Part shown: positions 41,986-47,234 of the stretch, piece after piece | Layout: every line of letters begins with the position of its first letter | How positions within the stretch are numbered: the first letter of the stretch is position 1 | Origin: G963692885 sp964657395 | Lineage (GTDB): Bacteria; Acidobacteriota; Terriglobia; Terriglobales; Acidobacteriaceae | Reading direction: 5' to 3' | DNA length: 47,234 nucleotides | Assembly: GCA_964657395.1 (NCBI GenBank) | Contig: CAZZUX010000015.1 | Location: forward strand, 1 to 47,234 | Made by a program: the position numbers and the translations under genes | The notes under the pieces: model-generated | Databases searched by the model: none | The model's input: only the letters and a program-made list of their open reading frames with translations | What the model was told of the DNA's origin: nothing

Positions 41986-43110
41986 CTATCTCGAACCCGA
42001 ACGCATCCATTCGGGTGTAGCTGTCCAGCTCGCGACACGTCCTGGCGCCTTTTTGGAAAATTCATGTGCCTGCCGCTGACGTGAGACTTCAGCACTATAT
42101 GAGATAGCAGTAAGTACACTGGTCTTTGATTCTGCTATCCCAGTCATCGAGCACTCCAGCACGCAACTGGCACTCGACCGGGCACATGGCTCCTGGGTAA
42201 GCAGCAGTAGAATCGCATCACCCTCTTGTGCAGCCCGGCGAAACCGAAACCATGTCGCTGATGGAATACGCAGCGCCTGTTCTGCTGGAGTAGATGCCAG
42301 GTCCAGCACCACAATCCGGAACCCTCCTGACTGGAGTACCTGGTCTGTCGAGCGAATCACCTTGTCGAGACGGCTCCATGGCTTCTCAACTCGATTAGCC
42401 TGCATCGTCTGAACCCGCAAAGACGCAGCTCGCACTCGCGCTTCCTCGGCCGCTATCCGATCCAGCTGACGGAGTGGATCAGACTCATCTGCCCGGCGAG
42501 CATTGAAATGGTCATAAGCAATCTGCTCTTTGGAGGCCGCAGCAAGACTCATCCGCTGGTTGGGATAACCTGGCGTTCCCTCAGCCTTCTGCATCCTCGC
42601 CTCTGCCTTCTGCTCCAACATCTTCACCAACGCCGCATCCATCCCCTTTGTCTCTGTACGCGGATGGTGCCCATACCGCCCGGCCTGGCTCATACGGCGT
42701 AAATAGTCCGAAGACGAGGATGCAGTACTGCCGACCCGGCGACGAGCTGGTCTTTCTTCAACACCAGGAAAACGTACCCACAACAAATTGGATAACTGCA
42801 CACCCGCTGCAGCGGCACTATGCGGATCAAGCGTGTCGTGTGCATCGATATACGCACAGGCTGCTTCCTGGCCAGCCGAGCGAAGCGCAGCGTAGGCCAG
42901 CGATGTTCGGCCTGAACCACGTGGCCCGCTGAACTCTGTAATTCCGCCCAGCGGCAAACCGCCGCCAATCAACTCGTCTACTTCCGGTATTCCCAGGCTC
43001 AGTAACCGGGGCGCCTGCTGAGGCTGCGGCGAAAGAGCAGAGGGAATGCGCGCCGACAACCTTGCCTCAATCTCCTGCTTCAGCATCGCGCTTCTAGAGT
43101 TGGCTGCCAT
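41986..43110 (-). CDS. imuA: ImuA, RecA-like mutasome protein with a large insertion
   Basis: RecA/SulA-like partner of ImuB and DnaE2. The core reads SLGIPEVDELIGGGLPLGGI, then the P-loop GPRGSGRTS with Arg68 in place of the usual Lys. The strand NLLWVRFPG is followed by about 128 residues of charged, Ala/Arg/Glu-rich sequence (residues ~117-244) before the core resumes with DKVIRSTDQVLQSGGFRIVV and LDLAS. Ordinary ImuA proteins are near 230-270 residues; this one is 374. The ATG at 43110 has AAGGCGA seven bases upstream; in-frame starts at 43158 and 43086 also exist. It is the first gene of the mutasome operon. Confidence 0.86.
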   Translation of the reverse strand: MAANSRSAMLKQEIEARLSARIPSALSPQPQQAPRLLSLGIPEVDELIGGGLPLGGITEFSGPRGSGRTSLAYAALRSAGQEAACAYIDAHDTLDPHSAAAAGVQLSNLLWVRFPGVEERPARRRVGSTASSSSDYLRRMSQAGRYGHHPRTETKGMDAALVKMLEQKAEARMQKAEGTPGYPNQRMSLAAASKEQIAYDHFNARRADESDPLRQLDRIAAEEARVRAASLRVQTMQANRVEKPWSRLDKVIRSTDQVLQSGGFRIVVLDLASTPAEQALRIPSATWFRFRRAAQEGDAILLLLTQEPCARSSASCVLECSMTGIAESKTSVLTAISYSAEVSRQRQAHEFSKKAPGRVASWTATPEWMRSGSR

Positions 43111-43113
43111 ATA

Positions 43114-43130
43114 TTCGCCTTTTGTTCGCC
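43114..43130 (-). promoter_or_regulatory. Direct repeat TTCGCC-N5-TTCGCC upstream of imuA, candidate operator
   Basis: TTCGCC occurs at 43114-43119 and 43125-43130, an 11-bp period (GGCGAA twice on the coding strand). Some LexA proteins, such as those of alphaproteobacteria, bind direct repeats with an 11-bp period. The site lies just downstream of the predicted transcript start and reaches the ribosome binding site. Assignment to LexA is inferred. Confidence 0.4.
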
Positions 43131-43144
43131 CTTGATGGTCAAGA

Positions 43145-43172
43145 ATACTACCGACCACCTATAGCAAGTCAA
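43145..43172 (-). promoter_or_regulatory. Predicted sigma-70 promoter of imuA-imuB-dnaE2
   Basis: On the minus strand TTGACT (43172-43167), a 16-base spacer and TAGTAT (43150-43145) match five and four of six consensus positions. The predicted start lies near 43138, about 28 bases before the imuA ATG. Confidence 0.5.
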
Positions 43173-43174
43173 CG

Positions 43175-43192
43175 TGCACCGAAGCTGGTGCA
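43175..43192. promoter_or_regulatory. 18-bp dyad just upstream of the imuA -35
   Basis: TGCACC (43175-43180), six bases and GGTGCA (43187-43192) form a perfect inverted repeat three bases upstream of the predicted -35 box. The centre GAAGCT is itself nearly symmetrical. It could be a regulator site for the mutasome operon. Confidence 0.4.
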
Positions 43193-43217
43193 TAGCCTGA
43201 AGTGCGTGGAAAACTAA

Positions 43218-43245
43218 ACAAAAAAGGCTGGCGGTTAAGCCAGCC
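43218..43245 (-). terminator. Rho-independent terminator of the phenylalanine hydroxylase gene
   Basis: On the minus strand GGCTGGC, a 6-base loop and GCCAGCC (43245-43226) are followed by a run of T (TTTTTTGTTT, down to 43216). This is a classic intrinsic terminator 24 bases after the phhA stop. It also separates phhA from the imuA promoter. Confidence 0.87.
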
Positions 43246-43268
43246 CTCTCACGTACTTTTTGTCAGGT

Positions 43269-44030
43269 TCAGCCGAGTCGACGTTCGGCTTCCTTGGTGG
43301 CTTCGTAAATCTGTTCGAAAGATTCCACAGCGTACAGTATCGGTTGCATTTCCGAAATGCTGAAGTCATGCTCGAAGACCCTGTCAAGATTGAACTCACG
43401 AATCTCCGGACCGCCATCTATCACGTACTGACCTTCACCATGCGAAGAGATCAGCCCGCTGCCGTATAACTTTATCTCTCCATTCTGGCGGATCACACCA
43501 AACTCAACTGTGAACCAGAAAAGGCGGCCCATTCGCACCAGGTCTTGCTCATCCGTCAGCTGCGTACTCACCTGGCCGTAGTGCGCGAGGAAGTCGGCAA
43601 ATACTGGATGAGCATGCATCGGAACATGTCCAAACACATCGTGGAAGATGTCTGGCTCTGGTATGTAATCGAGGGAATCGCGTCCGCGCAAGGTCGTTGT
43701 CGTAGGGAACTGCCGGTTGGCAATCATGGCGAAAAATGCAGGTGCGGGAAGGTAGCCGCTCACGGGTCGAGCCTGCCACCCAGTACGCGGTCCAAGCCGA
43801 CGGCTCACGGCTGCCAGATCAGGAATCGTATCTTTCTTAAGGCCGATCTGCTCAAATCCATCCAGATATTCCGAACAGGCATGCTGCTCCAACACTGGCA
43901 TACATCGGCTTACGAGTTCTTTCCACACCGCATGCTGGTCCGCTGTATAGGCACGCCAATCCTGATTGATGAAGTATGGTTTTGCCGCGCTTAGTTCAGC
44001 TTCAGGCGCGCGGTCGAGTTCAATGGCCAT
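43269..44030 (-). CDS. phhA: Phenylalanine 4-monooxygenase
   Basis: Pterin- and iron-dependent hydroxylase that turns phenylalanine into tyrosine in the cytosol. The iron-binding HDVFGHVPMH motif supplies two His; the Glu ligand is in FWFTVEFGVI. Other family segments are the substrate-side RPVSGYLPAPAFFAMIANRQ and GLISSHGEGQYVI. It is of the short bacterial type without the regulatory ACT domain. The ATG at 44030 has GAGGAA seven bases upstream and starts MAIELDRAPEAELSAAKPYF; an in-frame start at 44072 lacks such a site. A tetrahydrobiopterin-recycling gene (phhB) is not adjacent. Confidence 0.95.
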   Translation of the reverse strand: MAIELDRAPEAELSAAKPYFINQDWRAYTADQHAVWKELVSRCMPVLEQHACSEYLDGFEQIGLKKDTIPDLAAVSRRLGPRTGWQARPVSGYLPAPAFFAMIANRQFPTTTTLRGRDSLDYIPEPDIFHDVFGHVPMHAHPVFADFLAHYGQVSTQLTDEQDLVRMGRLFWFTVEFGVIRQNGEIKLYGSGLISSHGEGQYVIDGGPEIREFNLDRVFEHDFSISEMQPILYAVESFEQIYEATKEAERRLG

Positions 44031-44154
44031 GGCAGATTCCTCAAAACACATTAGCGTTTCATCTATCGTCAAGGCGTGTCAACGGCTGAGCCTTGCAAAC
44101 TTGAACACAGTTTTTGAAGGTAAGCACTTGCTGGATGACAACATGTAGCCGCTA

Positions 44155-44160
44155 TATAAT
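44155..44160 (+). promoter_or_regulatory. TATAAT -10 box ahead of the fluoride riboswitch
   Basis: A perfect TATAAT sits seven bases before the conserved start of the riboswitch, so the transcript would begin right at the aptamer. The -35 is weak (a TTGCTG lies slightly too far upstream at 44128). Confidence 0.55.
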
Positions 44161-44167
44161 GACGATG

Positions 44168-44240
44168 GGCGATGGAGTTCGCCTGGTCATAAACCGCCTC
44201 ACGGCTGATAACTCCTACCGATTCTCTTCTGGTAGGAGCT
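44168..44240 (+). ncRNA. Fluoride riboswitch (crcB motif) with translational platform
   Basis: The aptamer signature is clear: GGCGATGGAGTTCGCC (44168-44183), then ATAAACCGCC, GCTGATA and ACTCCTACC (44211-44219). Downstream, GGTAGGAG (44231-44238) is the exact complement of CTCCTACC and also forms the crcB ribosome binding site, five bases before the ATG. When fluoride is absent CTCCTACC can pair with GGTAGGAG and hide the ribosome binding site. When fluoride binds, this strand is held in the aptamer and translation opens. No T-tract follows, so control is likely at translation rather than by termination. Confidence 0.94.
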
Positions 44241-44243
44241 TGC

Positions 44244-44621
44244 ATGCTTCAAAACATTCTTCTGGTCGCAGCCGGAGCCATGCTCGGCGGCATCGTCCGT
44301 TTTCTCACCATCCATTACTCTCACTTACTGGGCAGAGAGACAGATTTTCCATGGGGGACACTTGCTGTCAACCTGGTTGGATGCTTGATGGCCGGCTACA
44401 TTCTTACCTGGACGTCAGATCAGGATCACGACCGCTCCAGGTTGCTGCTGGTAACAGGATTCTGCGGTGCTCTCACCACCTTCTCCACCTTTGCGTACGA
44501 GAGCATGGACTATTGGCACCAGGGCAAGCTCGGCTTATTCCTTCTCAACTTCATGCTGACGAACTGCCTTTGCATGGTGGCCATCGTCATCGGCGTGCGA
44601 CTGCATTCTCTTCGCGGCTAA
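44244..44621 (+). CDS. crcB: Fluoride ion channel CrcB/Fluc
   Basis: Small dual-topology membrane channel that expels fluoride. Four hydrophobic helices are seen over 125 residues. Family marks are AGAMLGGIVRFLT near the N-terminus, FPWGTLAVNLVGCLMAGYIL (with the pore Asn) and LVTGFCGALTTFSTFAYES (with the central Na+-site segment and the conserved TTFST). The ATG lies five bases after GGTAGGAG in the riboswitch platform, fixing both the start and the regulation by fluoride. The gene is convergent with the anti-sigma gene; a weak 6-bp stem in the gap (AGGCCG/CGGCCT, 44683-44702) may end both transcripts. Confidence 0.96.
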   Translation: MLQNILLVAAGAMLGGIVRFLTIHYSHLLGRETDFPWGTLAVNLVGCLMAGYILTWTSDQDHDRSRLLLVTGFCGALTTFSTFAYESMDYWHQGKLGLFLLNFMLTNCLCMVAIVIGVRLHSLRG

Positions 44622-44704
44622 GTGCCGGCTGAGTAGAGAACTGTAAGCAAAAGGTGTCGATGACGAAGCAACTGTATTCTGTAGGCCGTTTCGATTCGGC
44701 CTGA

Positions 44705-45400
44705 TCAACCTTTGACAGCGACACCTGAGAAGGACATGACAACGGTCCCGCGTACCGGCTCACCAAAGCTGCGTGCAGGCTCAAACAGGCTGAACAGCAT
44801 GGTGTTATCCAGCTGCATGCGCAACCTGGGAGTAATCTCACCCGACACCACGCGATAGTCATAAACCCGGCCGATATCGTTTACGTAAGCCTGGACGATG
44901 ACTGGCTGATCAGGATTGCCGATCGGTGTATCCGGTTCGAGCGACGTATAAAGAAAACGTGGTCCCGATGCAAAATAGAAGGGTTCGTCGCGTGCTTCGA
45001 CAGCTGTGGGAGAGGCGAACATACCCACTAGCATCGCGACTGTTCCAATAAGGCAGAGTGCACTTGCAAAGCCGGCAGTGGCACGTAGGGCAAAGGGCCT
45101 GTAAACATCTGCCCACTGGATCTTCCAGCGGTCAACTTTGGCCTGAGGCGTTTGTGCTGCTGCTTGGGATAGAGCCACGCGCAGACGCAGCGCAAGATCC
45201 TCCGGAGCCTTGGCAGGTCCGATTGAGCCAAGCAGACTCTGTGTCGTGCGCAATCCCTCGAACTCGGAAGAACAAGGAGCGCAGCCCTCGAGATGACTCG
45301 CAATCTGCTGCATTACCTTGCCGGAAACAATTCCATCCAGGTACCCGGAGAACTGGCTGCGCATCTGGCGGCATGTACTGGAAAAAGTCTCTGTCGTCAT
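44705..45400 (-). CDS. Anti-sigma factor with zf-HC2 domain and TonB-C-like outer domain
   Basis: The N-terminal zinc-binding anti-sigma domain has C10 (TCRQM) and HLEGCAPC (HxxxCxxC) near residues 32-39. A transmembrane helix follows (ALCLIGTVAMLVGMFA). The last ~75 residues (VIVQAYVNDIGRVYDYRVVS and later FSLFEPARSFGEPVRGTVVM) resemble the C-terminal domain of TonB. The ATG overlaps the sigma-factor stop (ATGA), so the pair is translated together. The outer TonB-like domain suggests that the switch listens to a periplasmic or outer-membrane event. That is an inference. Confidence 0.86.
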   Translation of the reverse strand: MTTETFSSTCRQMRSQFSGYLDGIVSGKVMQQIASHLEGCAPCSSEFEGLRTTQSLLGSIGPAKAPEDLALRLRVALSQAAAQTPQAKVDRWKIQWADVYRPFALRATAGFASALCLIGTVAMLVGMFASPTAVEARDEPFYFASGPRFLYTSLEPDTPIGNPDQPVIVQAYVNDIGRVYDYRVVSGEITPRLRMQLDNTMLFSLFEPARSFGEPVRGTVVMSFSGVAVKG

Positions 45401-46116
45401 CGTGCTGCAACCCTCCTCGCTGCCATCATCGGTTCTGCGGTAGTGGTGCTCTCTGCTTTCGCGTTCGGCCGTTTGACGGCGCCTGTGATGTAAGGCGCCA
45501 GGTGCTGCTTAAGATGAGCGCGGCCACGCATTAATCTCGACTTGATTGTGCCCAGGTTCGTACTAAGAATCTCTGCAATTTCTTCGTACCCGAAACCTTC
45601 GATGTCCCGCAGCACGACAACGGTGCGAAAAGGTTCTGGTACTTTGCGAATCTCCTGTTCCACAAGGGAACGGATTTCCTCCTGCGCACAAGCGTCGTAA
45701 GGAGAATCGCATCGGTCGACCAATGTGTCCTTGATGAACAGTCCGCCACCATCCTCATTCTCACCGCATTCTGTTTCCATGGTGATTTCCTGGCGTTTGT
45801 GACGGCCCCACCAGCGTCGTTGGTTCGAGGCTTCATGCAGGGCGATCCTGTAAATCCAGGTACGCAGACTGCTGTCTCCGTGGAAGCTGCCGATGCCGCG
45901 GTACACCTTTACGAAGACTTCCTGGGTCAGGTCTGCTGCTTCGGCAGGATCCTGGATCGTACGGGCAATGAGCGAATAAATTGGCTGATGGTACTGCCCG
46001 ACCAGCCAGGCAAACGCCGTCTCCGAGCCGGCCTTCAACTCGGCGATGATGGCAGCTTCTTCCTGCCTGATTCCGATCGCGCTTGCAAGATTCCCCAATG
46101 CTAGCCCTGCCTGCAT
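45397..46116 (-). CDS. ECF-type RNA polymerase sigma factor
   Basis: Contains sigma region 2 (FAWLVGQYHQPIYSLIARTI, then DPAEAADLTQEVFVKVYRGI and SSLRTWIYRIALHEASNQRR) and region 4 (EPFRTVVVLRDIEGFGYEEI and STNLGTIKSRLMRGRAHLKQ). It is close to the SigW/RpoE-type ECF pattern. An acidic linker (ETECGENEDGGG) joins the domains. It is cotranslated with the anti-sigma gene. The predicted ECF promoter ~140 bases upstream leaves a long leader, so a different transcript start or an upstream start codon cannot be excluded. Confidence 0.92.
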   Translation of the reverse strand: MQAGLALGNLASAIGIRQEEAAIIAELKAGSETAFAWLVGQYHQPIYSLIARTIQDPAEAADLTQEVFVKVYRGIGSFHGDSSLRTWIYRIALHEASNQRRWWGRHKRQEITMETECGENEDGGGLFIKDTLVDRCDSPYDACAQEEIRSLVEQEIRKVPEPFRTVVVLRDIEGFGYEEIAEILSTNLGTIKSRLMRGRAHLKQHLAPYITGAVKRPNAKAESTTTAEPMMAARRVAAR

Positions 46117-46253
46117 CCAGATTTCCTCACAACACTATCAGGAAGAAGCCGCCATTGTCGCGCGCGGACGAGCTCTCTGCGCGAAGGGCACACCTGCTCG
46201 TAACTGCCCCACGTCCACGCGCTACAGATCTGTGCTTCTACCGTCTGTCAGCT

Positions 46254-46282
46254 TAGACACTGATTGGGCTGTCAGGGTTCCC
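46254..46282 (-). promoter_or_regulatory. Predicted ECF-type promoter upstream of the second sigma gene
   Basis: On the minus strand GGGAACC (46282-46276), exactly 16 bases and TGTCTA (46259-46254) match the GGAAC/CGTC-like ECF form with one change in the -10. The -35 heptamer and spacer length are the same as at 5514-5542. The rest of the 182-base gap shows nothing else I can name. Confidence 0.5.
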
Positions 46283-46298
46283 GTAACTGCTGCCAGTC

Positions 46299-47078
46299 CT
46301 ACTGTGGCGTTGTTGGTGGCGCTGGTGCTGCTGGTTTGGTTGCGGCCGCGGGCTTGCGTTTTTTAACCGGCTTCGCGGCACTGTCCGGACCGTCATTCAC
46401 CACAATCTTCTTCGGAGCCGCCGCAGCCGACGCGTTATTTGCTGCACGCAGTGAGGCCTGCAGGTTTGTTACGTTCGCATCCTGGGCTGTCGCCGAGCTA
46501 AGAATCGCAGTCCCCAATTGACTGCGCCGCGACTGCAGATCGCTGCGCACCTGCTCCAGCTTTGTCGCCTCCTGCTGCGAGCCTGCCAGTGTCGCTGTCT
46601 CGGTAATGCGAAGCAGGACGTCATACAGGGCATCGATGTTACGGAAAACCGCAAATGCCGGAGCAATCGACCCGGGTGCACTTTGTGCAGTACTCAGCAG
46701 TCCAGGCAGTGTGCCATTCAGGTCGCGTTGGATGGACTGGATATCCGAAGCTGTCTGGTCACGCACATCACCCGGTGCCTTCCATCGCCGCGCATCCACA
46801 GATGACAATGCGCTGTTCACCTCGGCCAGCAGAGGCTGCAGTGTGTTGAGTGCATCTGTCATCGCCAGCTGGGGAGCAGCAGCCTGGGCCGTTTGCGAAG
46901 TCTCCTGTGCCAGGACAGGACGACTGACGGCAGCGAAGAAGGTAACGATAAGCAGGGAAGCAACAGGGAGGAGAGCTTTGTTCGCATGCGCACCACAACG
47001 GGTGCGGGGCTCAGAAGGTTTCGTAAGAGGGGAGGCAGAAAGCAAAGGTTGATCCTTCCAGGATTGAGTCGATGTCAT
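46299..47078 (-). CDS. Exported protein of unknown function, helical with Ala/Pro/Lys tail
   Basis: I do not recognise a family. After a charged leader of about 33 residues there is a signal-type helix (ALLPVASLLIVTFFAAVS) with a likely cut after PVLAQ. The mature part is helical and rich in Ala, Gln, Ser and Asp (for example LNTLQPLLAEVNSALSSVDA and LEQVRSDLQSRRSQLGTAIL), with coiled-coil tendency. The end is a low-complexity Lys/Pro/Ala tail (VKKRKPAAATKPAAPAPP). The N-region before the helix is longer than usual, but no later start exists. It stands alone between the sigma gene and the tRNA. A periplasmic location is likely. Confidence 0.7.
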   Translation of the reverse strand: MTSTQSWKDQPLLSASPLTKPSEPRTRCGAHANKALLPVASLLIVTFFAAVSRPVLAQETSQTAQAAAPQLAMTDALNTLQPLLAEVNSALSSVDARRWKAPGDVRDQTASDIQSIQRDLNGTLPGLLSTAQSAPGSIAPAFAVFRNIDALYDVLLRITETATLAGSQQEATKLEQVRSDLQSRRSQLGTAILSSATAQDANVTNLQASLRAANNASAAAAPKKIVVNDGPDSAAKPVKKRKPAAATKPAAPAPPTTPQ

Positions 47079-47133
47079 AGGCAGATGCGTTCCACATCCG
47101 GATTGTTGCGGAAGCCTTAGCTGCCGCGAAAGT

Positions 47134-47162
47134 TTGACGAATCCATCTTACTCAAGGAGAAT
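47134..47162 (+). promoter_or_regulatory. Likely promoter of tRNA-Ala
   Basis: TTGACG (47134-47139), a 17-base spacer and GAGAAT (47157-47162) match five and four of six consensus positions and would start transcription about 12 bases before the tRNA. Confidence 0.45.
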
Positions 47163-47181
47163 AACCAGAGTCCTCCAATGT

Positions 47182-47234
47182 GGGCCTGTGGCGCAGCTGG
47201 GAGCGCGCTTCCATGGCATGGAAGAGGTCACCGG
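47182..47234 (+). tRNA. tRNA-Ala(GGC), 5' part, cut by the window end
   Basis: GGGCCTG forms the 5' acceptor strand, followed by TG, a GCGC/GCGC D arm and the anticodon stem CTTCC/GGAAG around the loop ATGGCAT, giving anticodon GGC (Ala, codon GCC). A five-base variable loop (AGGTC) and the first T-stem bases (ACCGG) reach the window edge. The remaining ~23 bases are outside. Confidence 0.96.

Noticed and set aside
44683..44702. Stem AGGCCG/CGGCCT between convergent crcB and the anti-sigma gene
   Set aside because: Only 6 bp with an 8-base loop and no T-tract, so I do not list it as a terminator, though it may act as a weak one.
1..47234. Search by eye for CRISPR arrays, transposases, integrases and toxin-antitoxin pairs
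   Set aside because: None seen. Gene order, codon use and spacing look like a stable chromosomal region.

Overview
The window is chromosomal DNA of moderate-to-high GC content with bacterial gene density. It most resembles subdivision 1 Acidobacteriota (Terriglobales/Acidobacteriaceae). That placement is an inference from the gene mix: ergothioneine genes egtB-egtD, DUF4097/LiaF-type membrane proteins, DUF1570 and S9 peptidases, a Tad pilus locus, GH29/GH172 enzymes and an ImuA-ImuB-DnaE2 mutasome. No phage, insertion sequence, CRISPR array or plasmid feature was seen. No gene-free stretch exceeds about 235 bases.

Layout. 1-937: tail of an upstream gene (possibly rluB), then cmk. 903-5467 (minus): a tightly coupled five-gene operon of sigma factor, anti-sigma factor, B-box/LiaF membrane protein, small membrane protein and DUF4097 adhesin-like protein, read from an ECF-type promoter. 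5693-11116: secreted amidohydrolase, DUF1570/TPR metallopeptidase-like protein and S9 peptidase. 11298-15171 (minus): VWA protein and MoxR/chelatase-like ATPase, then a LON-substrate-binding-domain protein and a small TPR protein. 15319-17644: hotdog thioesterase, Mrp/NBP35 ATPase and VIT1/CCC1 transporter. 17857-20223: ergothioneine operon egtB-egtD. 20230-23054 (minus): two polytopic GT-C-like membrane proteins. 23288-31158: Tad/Flp pilus operon (flp, cpaA, cpaB, cpaC, cpaE, cpaF, tadB, tadC). 31348-35275: Gfo/Idh/MocA oxidoreductase, secreted GH29 alpha-fucosidase and a divergent secreted GH172 protein. 35332-37145 (minus): topoisomerase IB and a PduO-type cobalamin adenosyltransferase. 37258-43110 (minus): imuA-imuB-dnaE2 mutasome operon. 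43269-44030 (minus): phenylalanine hydroxylase with a clear terminator. 44155-44621: fluoride riboswitch and crcB. 44705-46116 (minus): a second ECF sigma/anti-sigma pair. 46299-47078: an exported protein of unknown function. 47182 to the window end: 5' part of tRNA-Ala(GGC).

Working together. The two sigma/anti-sigma operons carry the same promoter pattern, GGGAACC, 16 bases, then a GT-containing -10, which suggests autoregulation or cross-regulation. The first operon couples a sigma switch to three membrane proteins and looks like an envelope-sensing module. egtB-egtD should suffice for the core of ergothioneine synthesis if EgtB takes free cysteine, as an acidobacterial EgtB is known to do. 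The mutasome genes overlap or abut and form one transcript with a recognisable promoter, a dyad and an 11-bp-period direct repeat that may be the SOS operator. The fluoride riboswitch is the clearest regulatory RNA; its platform hides the crcB ribosome binding site.

I found no system that I can call new with confidence. The best candidates for something undescribed are the sigma/B-box/LiaF/DUF4097 operon with its shared promoter, the enlarged ImuA with an altered P-loop and its control region, and the dyad over the GH29 promoter.
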